Positions 1 through 8,169 of a DNA stretch of 64,000 bases are shown one piece after another. Each line of letters starts with the position of its first letter. The first letter of the stretch is position 1. The notes beneath the pieces were generated by a model. The model searched no databases. It was not told where the DNA came from and worked only from the letters and a program-made list of their open reading frames with translations. A program made the position numbers and the translations under genes. The stretch comes from Candidatus Binatia bacterium (lineage in GTDB: Bacteria; Eisenbacteria; RBG-16-71-46; SZUA-252). Location of the stretch: contig DASQJL010000042.1 in NCBI GenBank assembly GCA_035631035.1, positions 1 through 64,000 on the forward strand, in the 5' to 3' direction.

Positions 1-1662
1 CGGGTGATCATCCGGGCGGCGCGTGTGGGCTCGTATCGGGTCGTGGTCGGAGCCGCGGACGCTTCCGGCGAGATCACGGATACGTTCCTGGTGACCATTG
101 AGGATCACGCGATCCACCATGCTCCCCGGTTCGAATCCATCTCGAACCTCACCGTGGATCAGGGCGCGAGGGCGAGCGAAACGCTCGTAGCGACGGACGC
201 CGACGGCGACGATCTTCGAATCGAGCTCGTTCGCGGCCCGCGCTATGTCGGGCTCGGTTCGCCGCGGTACACGCCGGGGAGGGCGGAGCGCGACATCGGC
301 GCAACCCCGGGAGGCATGGACGTGAGCGGCACGGCGCTCGTCCGGTGCACCGATGGGCTTATCGAAACCCAGGACTCGCTGCAGGTGGTCGTCAACGACG
401 TCAACTTCGCTCCGAGGTTCGAGTGGCGTCCCAGCTCGGAATCGTGCGCGGCGCAGGGCGAGAACGGCTGGGTCGACCTTCCGTTCTTCGATGCCGACGG
501 GGACTCCATGGCCCTGAGTACGGAGGGCCTTCCGCCGTGGGCTCGCGCGGAATGCTTCACGTTTCCCCGCATTCCGTTGGGCTACGTGTCCCTGTATCTG
601 CAGCCGCAGCGTGCGGACAGCCTGGGCCGATATCCGGTACGGGTGCGGATCCTCGACCCGGCCGGTCGGTCTGCCGAAGCCTCCGTAACGATCGTGCTGG
701 AGCCGCCTGGAAGTTGCGGCGGAAATGAGCCTCCGGTCTGTCCGATCTGCGCATCGTCCCCGTTGCCACCGACCGCGGTGGTGGGGGGCCCCTACAAGGG
801 CGTGGCCGGAGTCCCGATTTCGTTCGACGGCAGGCAGTCGCATTCGGACGGCGCGATCCAATACCGCTGGGATTTCGGAGACGGTGCGAAGGCATCAGGT
901 CCCAACCCCACCCATGTGTACTCGAGCGGCGGGGACTTCCGTGTCCTGTTGAGTGTTTGGAATCCGGGAGGCGTGAGCAGCGATTCGGCTCTGGTTCGGG
1001 TGGCCGCCGGGTACCCGGTGCGTGCCTTCCTGAGCCCGGCGGGCCGGCCGCTCGTGTCCGTTGCCGGCAACGAGCGATTCCCCGTCTTCGTCGAATCCCC
1101 CGAGAGCACGTATACCGCGCAGGAGATCGATCCGGCCTCCATCGTCGTCGGACGATCCGAGACGTTCCCGGGAGCAGGTGTCGTGAACGGGCGCGACGCC
1201 CGTCTGGGTGATTCGGACAAGAACGGCGTGCCGGATCTCGAAGTCGCCTTGTCGGGCGATGCGCTGCGCTCCTTGGTCGCATCCGCAAGCGGGAGGAGCG
1301 AACTGGACCTGAACGTCGAGGGACGGCTCACGGGCGGGGGTCACCTGGTTGGCAGCCTGCGGCTGACCGCTCTGGGGACGCCGGCGAAGTCCGGTCGCGC
1401 GGTCGTCGGGCCCAACCCGATGAATCCCGCGGGCACGTTCTACTTCGACGTGCCCCGGAGCGGGCCTGTGAGCGTTCGAATCTACGAGGTGGGCGGGCGG
1501 CTCGTGCGCACCCTGGTGGATGCCACCGTGCCGGCCGGTCCGATGACGGTTTCGTTCAACGGCCGCGACGGGAAGGGACGGGAGCTGGCGACCGGGATCT
1601 ACTTCTATCGTATCGAAACAACGGGAGGGCGCCAGGTAGGACGGATTTCACTTCTCAAGTGA
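1..1662 (+). CDS. Secreted PKD/Ig-domain protein with FlgD-like C-terminal sorting module (5' partial)
   Basis: The reading frame is open from the first base, so the N-terminus lies outside the window. Residue numbers count from the GTG at 4. The visible 552 residues look like an extracellular multidomain protein: Ig/cadherin-like repeats over about residues 1-235, a PKD domain at about 255-335 (YRWDFGDG core), a Ca-binding-like DSDKNGVPD segment near 400, and a C-terminal FlgD-like module from about 460 (VVGPNPMNP, then VRIYEVGGRLVRTL and GIYFYRIET). Such C-terminal modules occur on surface or secreted proteins of FCB bacteria, often as type IX secretion signals. Substrate or binding partner cannot be told from the sequence. 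It ends 27 bases from a convergent gene, with no clear terminator between them. Confidence 0.8.
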   Translation, partial: RVIIRAARVGSYRVVVGAADASGEITDTFLVTIEDHAIHHAPRFESISNLTVDQGARASETLVATDADGDDLRIELVRGPRYVGLGSPRYTPGRAERDIGATPGGMDVSGTALVRCTDGLIETQDSLQVVVNDVNFAPRFEWRPSSESCAAQGENGWVDLPFFDADGDSMALSTEGLPPWARAECFTFPRIPLGYVSLYLQPQRADSLGRYPVRVRILDPAGRSAEASVTIVLEPPGSCGGNEPPVCPICASSPLPPTAVVGGPYKGVAGVPISFDGRQSHSDGAIQYRWDFGDGAKASGPNPTHVYSSGGDFRVLLSVWNPGGVSSDSALVRVAAGYPVRAFLSPAGRPLVSVAGNERFPVFVESPESTYTAQEIDPASIVVGRSETFPGAGVVNGRDARLGDSDKNGVPDLEVALSGDALRSLVASASGRSELDLNVEGRLTGGGHLVGSLRLTALGTPAKSGRAVVGPNPMNPAGTFYFDVPRSGPVSVRIYEVGGRLVRTLVDATVPAGPMTVSFNGRDGKGRELATGIYFYRIETTGGRQVGRISLLK

Positions 1663-1689
1663 GATAAGGCGGCCCCGAACGGCAGAGGG

Positions 1690-2202
1690 TCAGCGCTCCC
1701 AGACGGGAGCCCAGTCGTCGGTGCGGATCAGGGTGCCGGCGACGATGCCGAGCACCAATCCTGAGCCGGCGCCGGCCGCCCCGTAGATGACCGTGGCGAC
1801 CCATTGATCCCGGCCATTCTCCTCGGAGGTGCTGATCAGCGCTCCGATGCCGGCGCCCAGGACCAGCCCCAGGAACGCTCCGGCGAGCGTGTGGCCGTGA
1901 CTGCCGGAGCGGCGGTCGAGACCCTCGATCGCCTTGAACTCCAGACGGGATTCGTGACGCAGCCGCCTGTCAGATGCGAGATACAGCGTCTCCGGCGTGG
2001 CCGCGAGGAAGCGGGCGCGGAAGGAATCGTCGGAGCGCAGTCGGACGCGGATGGGATCGCCGCGCTGGAGGTCCATGAACGGGGAAGAGGTTCGGAGCAC
2101 GGTCTCCGGGTCCTCGGCCCGTGCGAGGGTCGCGAGACCACAAAAGAGAACGAGCCCCAATCCGGCGCAGATCAGGGCTCGCGTCCAAACGAATATGGGC
2201 AC
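1690..2202 (-). CDS. Small exported glycine-zipper protein, unknown function
   Basis: I do not recognise this 170-residue protein. It starts at GTG 2202, 2 bases after the stop of the aminotransferase, so it is the last gene of the minus-strand operon. Residues about 8-29 form a signal peptide or signal anchor ending ATLARA. Residues 47-95 look like a small beta-rich domain (DPIRVRLRSDD, then LYLASD and LEFKAIEGLDRR), similar in feel to domains that set a conductance or binding surface. Two glycine-rich hydrophobic stretches follow (about 106-123 and 138-158, with GxxxG-type spacing), as in glycine-zipper envelope proteins. Membrane association is likely; the role is unknown. Confidence 0.65.
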   Translation of the reverse strand: MPIFVWTRALICAGLGLVLFCGLATLARAEDPETVLRTSSPFMDLQRGDPIRVRLRSDDSFRARFLAATPETLYLASDRRLRHESRLEFKAIEGLDRRSGSHGHTLAGAFLGLVLGAGIGALISTSEENGRDQWVATVIYGAAGAGSGLVLGIVAGTLIRTDDWAPVWER

Positions 2203-2204
2203 CG

Positions 2205-3404
2205 CTACCGGGCGACCTTGACGGGATACGCCTCCAGCGCGCCCTTGAGGATTTCCATCGCCTTCCGCAGCGCGCCCTCCTCGAGCACGTACGCGAAGCG
2301 GATCTCGTTCTTGCCCCGGCCGGGCGTGGCGTAGAAGCCGTCGCCGGGCGCGACCATGACGGTCGCCTTGTCCTTCCGGTAATTCTGAAGTAACCAGATC
2401 ACGAACTCCTCGGCGTCCGGAACGGGGAGCTCGGCCATCAGGTAGAAGGCGCCCTCGGGCTTGCGCGCGAACGCGCCGGGGATGTGCGACAGCCCCTCCA
2501 TCACCAGGTCGCGGCGCTTCTTGAACTCGGCCACGACGCCGTCCGTGTAGGACTTCGGCACCTGGTCGATCACGGCGGCGGCGTACTGCCCGATGCTCGG
2601 CGGGGACAGGCGCGCCTGCGCGAACTTCAAGCAGGCGTCGCGCACGCCGGCATTCTTGGAGACCAGCGTCCCCACGCGGGCCCCGCACATGTTGAGCCGC
2701 TTGGAGATCGAATCCACCAGCACCACGCGTTCCGCGGCCTTGGCGCGCGTCATCGGCGACTCGTGCCGGGCGCCGTCGTAGATGAACTCGCGATAGGCCT
2801 CGTCGGTGATGATCCAGAGGTCGTGCTTCATCGCGAGGTCGACGATGGCGTCGATCTCGGCCGCGGTGTAGGCCGTGCCGGTCGGGTTCGACGGCGCGCA
2901 GATCAGGATGCCGCGGGTCTTGGGCCCGATGGCCCGCTCGATCGCCTCGACCGGCGGCAGGTGGTAGCCGGTGCGGCCGTCGCAGGGGATCGGCTTCACG
3001 CCGACGCCTGCGACCAGCGCCATGGTCGCGTAGTTCGTGTAGAACGGCTCGAAGACGATGCACTCTTCACCCGGCTCGAAGAGCGCCCAGAACGCGAACT
3101 GGAGCGCCTCACTCCCGCCCACGGTGGTAAGCACCTCGGCCGGGGAGACGTCGAGTCCGACGCTCTTGTAGTAGCGCGACATCCCTTCGCGGAATTCGGG
3201 AATGCCGGGCGACGGTGCGTACGGCACGTACTTCCCGGGGTAGTTCCGGATCCGCTCCATCACGATCTCCGGCGTGGGGAGATCGGGCTGGCCGATGTTC
3301 AGCTGGTAGACTTTCACGCCCTGGCGCGTGGCCTCCTCCGCGTACGGCGCGAGCCGCCGGATGGGGGAAGCCTGCGCGTCGCGGCCCCGTGTCGAAATCT
3401 TCAT
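2205..3404 (-). CDS. PLP-dependent class I/II aminotransferase
   Basis: A 399-residue fold-type I aminotransferase of the aspartate aminotransferase family. Seen in the sequence: substrate-loop APSNPTG (Asn173), cofactor Asp201 and Tyr204 in TDEAYREFIYDG, the Schiff-base Lys235 in DSISKRLNMCGARVG, and Arg243. It would transfer an amino group between an amino acid and a 2-oxo acid in the cytoplasm; the exact substrate cannot be assigned. The ATG at 3404 overlaps the stop of the upstream M42 peptidase gene in an ATGA. Coupling to three peptidase genes suggests use of amino acids freed by peptide breakdown, which is inference. Confidence 0.92.
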   Translation of the reverse strand: MKISTRGRDAQASPIRRLAPYAEEATRQGVKVYQLNIGQPDLPTPEIVMERIRNYPGKYVPYAPSPGIPEFREGMSRYYKSVGLDVSPAEVLTTVGGSEALQFAFWALFEPGEECIVFEPFYTNYATMALVAGVGVKPIPCDGRTGYHLPPVEAIERAIGPKTRGILICAPSNPTGTAYTAAEIDAIVDLAMKHDLWIITDEAYREFIYDGARHESPMTRAKAAERVVLVDSISKRLNMCGARVGTLVSKNAGVRDACLKFAQARLSPPSIGQYAAAVIDQVPKSYTDGVVAEFKKRRDLVMEGLSHIPGAFARKPEGAFYLMAELPVPDAEEFVIWLLQNYRKDKATVMVAPGDGFYATPGRGKNEIRFAYVLEEGALRKAMEILKGALEAYPVKVAR

Positions 3405-4516
3405 GTCCGCCCTCCTCGTTTCGTCCGCCCAGCGCCCGCGCGCGCCTTGGTCTTGGTTCGCTTGCTCTTGGACCGTTCGCCGGCCGCGCCGCCGGCCCCT
3501 TCGAGGATCGCGGCGATCAGCGCCGCCGTCTGCTCCAGATCGGTCGCGTGGACCAGCGATCCGACGCCTCCCGTCCGTCGCGCGGGGATCGCGATGACCG
3601 CGGTCGGGACGCCGCTCCGGGCCGCGCGCACGGCGCGGGCGTCGCTTCCCTCCCCCTCGCGGATCAGGTACTGGAGCGGGACGCGCGCGGCGCGCGCCGC
3701 CTTGCGGACCCGCTCCAGCATCTCCGGGTGCGCCAGGAATCCCTGCTCCTTGAGCGTGACGCAGGGTCCCTTGCCGAGCGAGAAGCCGCTGGTCTCCTTG
3801 GGCTCACCCAGGTGCGCCACGTCCACGACGACCGCCATCTCGGGGTCGATCCCGAAGGTGCCGGTCGTGGCGCCGCGGGCGCCCAGGTCCGATTGCGCCG
3901 TGAAGACCGCATGCACATCGTAACGCACCCGCCGGGCGCGCGTGAGGGCGTGGACCAGCGCGGCGCAGCCGGCACGGTCGTCGAGGTTGGCCGAGCACCA
4001 GTAGTCGCCGAGGCGCGCTGGCCGGTCGTCGATGGCGGCCACGTCGCCCACGTCGAGCGGGCGGCTCCCATTCGCGCGCGTCGCGCGACGCCCGGCGGCC
4101 CTGCCGACTCCGGTCTCGACCAGAAGCTGGTCCATCTCGGGGTCGGCGCCCTCCTTCCGGTCCCAGCTCACGATCGCGGCGCGGCCGTCCTCGAAGCGGA
4201 GCGGCGCGCCCACCAGCTCGGCCGGCCTCCGGCCGCCCAGGATCGACAGGCGCGCCTGTCCCGTCTCGCCGTCGAGCCTCGTGACGATGATCCCGGGCGC
4301 GTCCATGTGCGCGGCGAGCAGGAGCCGCGGCCCCTCGCCGGCGCGGTGCAGATGCAGATTCCCGATCGCGTCCTCCTCCCACGTTCCGGCGCCGCGCAAC
4401 AGGCGCCGCAGCACGGAGCGGACCGCGGACTCACGGCCCGGAGGTCCATAGGCGGCGAGCAGCGGCTGGAGCAGGGAATCCAGGGCCGCGGCGGATTTCA
4501 GGGAAGCGGGGCTCAT
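3401..4516 (-). CDS. M42-family aminopeptidase paralog 1, catalytic Glu pair replaced
   Basis: This 371-residue protein is the most diverged of three adjacent M42 (TET-type dinuclear metallo-aminopeptidase) paralogs. Metal-ligand positions are recognisable: His70 and Asp72 (AAHMDAP), Asp179 (ANLDDRAGC), Asp232 (VVVDVAH) and His323 (GSLVHATD). Where the family has the general base and metal ligand Glu-Glu (QEEVGLRGA in the next gene), this protein has Ser209-Asp210 (AQSDLGARGA), so normal peptidase activity is doubtful. A Lys/Arg-rich tail (about 345-371) is absent from its neighbours. The start at ATG 4516 overlaps the upstream stop (ATGA). It may have altered activity or act as a non-catalytic partner in a mixed assembly. 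Confidence 0.85.
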   Translation of the reverse strand: MSPASLKSAAALDSLLQPLLAAYGPPGRESAVRSVLRRLLRGAGTWEEDAIGNLHLHRAGEGPRLLLAAHMDAPGIIVTRLDGETGQARLSILGGRRPAELVGAPLRFEDGRAAIVSWDRKEGADPEMDQLLVETGVGRAAGRRATRANGSRPLDVGDVAAIDDRPARLGDYWCSANLDDRAGCAALVHALTRARRVRYDVHAVFTAQSDLGARGATTGTFGIDPEMAVVVDVAHLGEPKETSGFSLGKGPCVTLKEQGFLAHPEMLERVRKAARAARVPLQYLIREGEGSDARAVRAARSGVPTAVIAIPARRTGGVGSLVHATDLEQTAALIAAILEGAGGAAGERSKSKRTKTKARAGAGRTKRGGRT

Positions 4517-5631
4517 GATTCCGACCACTCCTTTCCGATCGCGCGCAGGGCGTGCCAGACGAGCTCCACCGTGCGCCGGGCGTCGCGCACGTCGAGGTAT
4601 GCGGCGGGCGCATGGATGTAACGGCAGGGAACCGAGACGACCGCCGAGGGAACGCCGGCCCCGGAGAGCGCGATCCTTCCCGCGTCGGTGCCGCCGATGC
4701 CGGGCCGCTTCCACTGGGTCGGGATGCGCCGCTCCGCCGCCGTGCGGCGAAGCAGGTCGACCAGCCGCGCGTCGGCCATGAGGCTCCGGTCGTGCACGGT
4801 CAGCGTGGGTCCACCCCCCATGCGCGGGGCGCTCTCCTCGGGGCCGGCGCCGGGCGTCTCGCCGGACGCGGTGCCTTCGAGCACGATCGCCAAGTCGGGC
4901 GCGACCCGGCGCGCCGCGGCCGTGGCGCCGCGCAGGCCGACCTCCTCCTGGACCGACCAGACCGCGGTCACCGGGACCGGGGGCCGCTCCTGGACCAGGC
5001 TCGCGAGCACCGCGCACCCCGCGCGGTCGTCGAAGGCCTTCCCCTTGCGAACCGACCCCCAGGCCTCGTAGGTGGTGTCGAACACGGCGGTGTCGCCGAT
5101 CGCGACGTGCCGCATCGCGTCCTCGCGCGACGAGGCGCCGATGTCGATGTAGAGGTCGTCGGCCGCGATGACCTTGTCCTCCTCGGTATGCGACACCAGA
5201 TGGGGGGGCAGGATTCCGGTCACGCCGCGAACGCCGGCGCCGCCCACCCGGAACACCTGTCCCACGAGGACGCGCGGGTCGATGCCGCCCGCGCGCCGGA
5301 AGCGGAGGCGGCCTTCCTTCTCGATGGCGGTGATCATGAAGCCCACTTCGTCCATGTGGGCGCAGAGCATCACGTGGGGAAGACGTCCCTTCCGGGCCGA
5401 GCCGTTCGTCCGCGCGTTTCCGTTCCGGACGCCGGCGCCCTCGACCCCGATGCGCGCGACGAGGCTGCCCATCGCGTCCACCTCGAGCGTGTCCACCCGG
5501 TCGCGCACGGCGGCCGCGACGATCTCGCGCACGCGATGCTCGTCGCCGCTCACGCCGGCCGCGTTGGAGAGCGATTCCAGGAAGTCCTCGCGGAAGGCCG
5601 GGGCCGCGCCGCGAGCGCCGTTCGCGCTCAC
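4513..5631 (-). CDS. M42-family metallo-aminopeptidase paralog 2
   Basis: A 372-residue M42 peptidase starting at GTG 5631, which overlaps the previous stop as GTGA. All catalytic positions are present: His92 and Asp94 (CAHMDEVGF), Asp201 (FDDRAGC), Glu229-Glu230 (VQEEVGLRGA), Glu252 in the next metal position (VLEGTASGE) and His340 (RYIHAP). Family members form large tetrahedral TET particles that trim N-terminal residues from short peptides in the cytoplasm. A Gly/Asn/Arg-rich insertion at about 64-83 is unusual. The Glu at the metal site normally held by Asp is a known variation in the wider clan, but its effect on specificity here is unknown. Confidence 0.92.
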   Translation of the reverse strand: MSANGARGAAPAFREDFLESLSNAAGVSGDEHRVREIVAAAVRDRVDTLEVDAMGSLVARIGVEGAGVRNGNARTNGSARKGRLPHVMLCAHMDEVGFMITAIEKEGRLRFRRAGGIDPRVLVGQVFRVGGAGVRGVTGILPPHLVSHTEEDKVIAADDLYIDIGASSREDAMRHVAIGDTAVFDTTYEAWGSVRKGKAFDDRAGCAVLASLVQERPPVPVTAVWSVQEEVGLRGATAAARRVAPDLAIVLEGTASGETPGAGPEESAPRMGGGPTLTVHDRSLMADARLVDLLRRTAAERRIPTQWKRPGIGGTDAGRIALSGAGVPSAVVSVPCRYIHAPAAYLDVRDARRTVELVWHALRAIGKEWSES

Positions 5632-6716
5632 TTGAGCACCTCGGTCACGCTCCAGTCGGACGCCAATCCGGCGACGTAGCCGGCGAGGAGACGCGCGCAC
5701 GCGTCCACATCGCGAGGCTCCACCGTCTCGACGCCGCTGTGCATGTAGCGGCAGGGAATGCCGAGCACCGCGGTGGGGATCCCCTCCCGCGCGATCTGGA
5801 TGTCCATGGCGTCGGTGCCCGACGAGGCGGGATAGGCCTCGACGTGATAGGGGATCTTGAGCGAGCGCGCCGTGGCGCGGAGCCCCTCGAAGACGCGAGG
5901 ATGCACGTTCGAGCCCACGGTGAGGCCGGGGCCGCCGCCGAGCGGGATCGTGTCCGCCTCGCGGGCGCCGAGCATGTCGCCGTGGCTCACGTCGATCGCG
6001 ATGCCGAGCCTCGGGTCCACGCGCTCGGTCGCGGTGCGGGCGCCCAGGAACACGGTGCCGAACTCCTCTTCGATGGTGGCCACGCCGACCACGTCCCATT
6101 CCGGGCGGCGGTCGCGCAGCAGCTCGAGCGTCCGGATCACGACGACGACGCCCGCGCGGTCGTCCATGCCGGGGGAAGCGATCCTCCCGTTCAGGAGATC
6201 CACGGGCGGCTGGCGCAGCGTGACCATGGTGCCGATCGGGACGCGCCGCCGCACCTCGGCCTCGGGGCGTCCCGTATCCAGGTAGAGCTCGTGCAGCGGC
6301 ACCACCTTCTCCGACTCGCCGCGCGCCTGGAGATGGGGCGGCTTGGTTCCGAAGAGCGCCGGCATCGGCGGCTTGGAGTGCACCATCACCTCCTTGCCGG
6401 GCAGCGTGCGCGGATCGAAGCCGCCGACCGAGGTGACGCGGAGAAAACCCCCCTTCTCGATCCGCTTCACGAGGAACCCGATCCGGTCCATGTGGGCGGC
6501 GAGAAGCGCGCGCGGCCGCGGCGTTTCGCCCGTGCCGTCGATCCACCCGTAGACGTTCCCGATCGGATCGCGCGTCACGCGATCGGCGAACTGGCCGAAG
6601 ACGCGCGCGATCTCCGGGGCGGCGGCGTGCTCGTGTCCGGGAACGCCGGGGAGCGACGTGATGTGCCGGAGCCAGTCGGCCGTGGATCCGTGGCGCACAT
6701 CGATCGCGGTGGGCAT
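5628..6716 (-). CDS. M42-family metallo-aminopeptidase paralog 3 (first gene of operon)
   Basis: A 362-residue M42 peptidase with the canonical set: His75 and Asp77 (AAHMDRIGF), Asp185 (GMDDRAGV), the Glu pair in TIEEEFGTVFLGA, Asp242 (AIDVSHGD) and the C-terminal His in CRYMHSGVE. It is the promoter-proximal gene of a five-gene minus-strand operon in which nearly all junctions overlap. Family knowledge indicates cytoplasmic peptide trimming by a dodecameric particle; three different subunits encoded together could form mixed particles, as reported for some archaeal TET proteins. That last point is inference. Confidence 0.93.
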   Translation of the reverse strand: MPTAIDVRHGSTADWLRHITSLPGVPGHEHAAAPEIARVFGQFADRVTRDPIGNVYGWIDGTGETPRPRALLAAHMDRIGFLVKRIEKGGFLRVTSVGGFDPRTLPGKEVMVHSKPPMPALFGTKPPHLQARGESEKVVPLHELYLDTGRPEAEVRRRVPIGTMVTLRQPPVDLLNGRIASPGMDDRAGVVVVIRTLELLRDRRPEWDVVGVATIEEEFGTVFLGARTATERVDPRLGIAIDVSHGDMLGAREADTIPLGGGPGLTVGSNVHPRVFEGLRATARSLKIPYHVEAYPASSGTDAMDIQIAREGIPTAVLGIPCRYMHSGVETVEPRDVDACARLLAGYVAGLASDWSVTEVLK

Positions 6717-6725
6717 AGAAGCCAG

Positions 6726-6754
6726 AATTTAGTCCACCCCTCCCATGCAGGCAA
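6726..6754 (-). promoter_or_regulatory. Candidate sigma-70-type promoter of the M42 operon
   Basis: Read on the minus strand, TTGCCT (6754-6749), a 17-base spacer and TAAATT (6731-6726). The -10 lies 9 bases from the ATG at 6716, so a transcript starting about 7 bases past it would be nearly leaderless. It is the only AT-rich stretch in the divergent intergenic region. Confidence 0.4.
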
Positions 6755-6772
6755 CGTAAACTCCGCGCCCAC

Positions 6773-7819
6773 ATGGACCGTCTGCGGATCGCCGTGGCGC
6801 TCCCGCATCTCGGGGTCTACGGCGGCGTCCGCCGTTTCCTCGAGCTGGGCCGGGTCTGGTCGGAGCGGGGGCACGAGGTCGCCCTGGCCACGCCCCCCGG
6901 CGCGCGGGAGGCCGCCCCGTGGCTTCCGTTTCCGGGCCGCGTCACCTCGCTGGAGGCGCTGCCGGCCGAGCGCTGGGACGTCCTCCTCTCGCCCGACCCG
7001 CGGCTCTTTCAGGAAGTCCGGCTACCGGGCGCCTTGCGCGTCTTCTACGCGGTGCTCGAATGGGCGCCCGGCGCGATCCACGCGTGGCGTGGCGCCGACC
7101 TCGTGCTCGCCAATTCCGAGGGGATGGCGCGCCACCTCCGCCGCAGGCGCGTCCGCGCCGTGCACGCGCCGGGGGGCGTGAACTTCGCGACGTTCCATCC
7201 TCCCGCGGAGGATCCGCGACCGAGGGGTCCCGTGGACGAGCCGGTGCGGGCGCTGGTCTACGGGAGGCTCTCGCGGCGGCGCAAGGGGACGCTGGCCGCG
7301 GCGCAGGCCGTGGACCGCGCGGCGCGGCGGACCGGCGTGCGCGTGTCGCTCACGCTCTTCGACGCGCCCCCCTCGGGAGCCGCCCCGCCGAGCGAGCCGC
7401 TGCCGATTTCGGTGCCGCACCGCTGGGTCCTCCACCCCTCCCAGGAGACGCTGGTCGCGCTGTACGGCGAGGCCGATCTCTTCGTGAGCGCGGAGCGCCG
7501 CGCGGGGTGGTGCAACACGGCGGCGGAAGCGATGGCCTGCGGCGCGGCGGTGGTCTGCACGCGGAGCGGCACGCTCGACTTCGCGCGACACGGCGACACG
7601 GCTCTCGTCTCGCGATTTCCGTGGAGCTGGACGCTGGCGCGTCACGCCGAGGCCCTGCTGCGCGATCCGGAGCGGCGCGGGGCGATCGCCGCGCGCGGGC
7701 GGGCGCGCATCGCGGAGTTTCCCTGGGAGCGCACCGCGGCGATCATCGAGACGGCGATTCTGGACCGCCTGGGCACCGGCCGCGGACATCGTGACGGAGC
7801 CCCGGAGGAGGGACGATGA
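6773..7819 (+). CDS. Glycosyltransferase family 4 (GT-B fold)
   Basis: A 348-residue GT-B glycosyltransferase. The N-terminal half begins with the typical LRIAVALPHLGVYGG strand-loop and contains the acceptor-side HAPGGVNFATFHP loop. The C-terminal half carries the nucleotide-sugar site, ERRAGWCNTAAEAMACG followed by AAVVCTRSGTLDF; the family usually has an EGFG-type motif where ERRAGW stands. It would transfer a sugar to an envelope glycan or lipid at the cytoplasmic face. Donor and acceptor cannot be assigned. It is divergent from the M42 operon and overlaps cutA by ATGA. Confidence 0.88.
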   Translation: MDRLRIAVALPHLGVYGGVRRFLELGRVWSERGHEVALATPPGAREAAPWLPFPGRVTSLEALPAERWDVLLSPDPRLFQEVRLPGALRVFYAVLEWAPGAIHAWRGADLVLANSEGMARHLRRRRVRAVHAPGGVNFATFHPPAEDPRPRGPVDEPVRALVYGRLSRRRKGTLAAAQAVDRAARRTGVRVSLTLFDAPPSGAAPPSEPLPISVPHRWVLHPSQETLVALYGEADLFVSAERRAGWCNTAAEAMACGAAVVCTRSGTLDFARHGDTALVSRFPWSWTLARHAEALLRDPERRGAIAARGRARIAEFPWERTAAIIETAILDRLGTGRGHRDGAPEEGR

Positions 7820-8169
7820 GCGTCGGACGACGGCTGGCGATGGGATCGGGGATGGCGGTCGTGATCCTCTCGGCCTATCCGAGGCGTCTCGCGGCGGAGC
7901 GCGCCGCCCGCGCCCTCGTGCGCGAAGGCCTCCTTGCCTGTGCCACGGTGACGCCCGGGGCGCGCGCCTTCTATCGCTGGAAGGGGAAGGACCGAGCCGC
8001 ATCGACCACGCTCCTCTGGGGAAAGACGACCCGCGCCAAGGCAAGTGCCGCGGTGCGCGCCATCCACGAGAGTCATCCCGACGAGGTGCCGGAGATCCTG
8101 ATCCTTCCGGTCGTGGGCGGACACGAACCCTACCTCGCCTGGGTTGAGAGCGAGGTGAAGGGGCCATGA
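7816..8169 (+). CDS. cutA: CutA1-like divalent-cation tolerance protein
   Basis: A 117-residue member of the CutA1 family, a trimeric ferredoxin-like-fold protein linked to metal tolerance. Family hallmarks are present: VVILSAYP, the LLACATVTPGARAFYRWKGK segment, and HPDEVPEILILPV near the C-terminus with a final YLAWV. ATG 7816 overlaps the glycosyltransferase stop; the homologous part starts about 13 residues in (MAVVILSAYP), so an internal ATG at about 7852 is an alternative start. It is coupled at its 3' end to the amidohydrolase. Confidence 0.9.
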   Translation: MSVGRRLAMGSGMAVVILSAYPRRLAAERAARALVREGLLACATVTPGARAFYRWKGKDRAASTTLLWGKTTRAKASAAVRAIHESHPDEVPEILILPVVGGHEPYLAWVESEVKGP

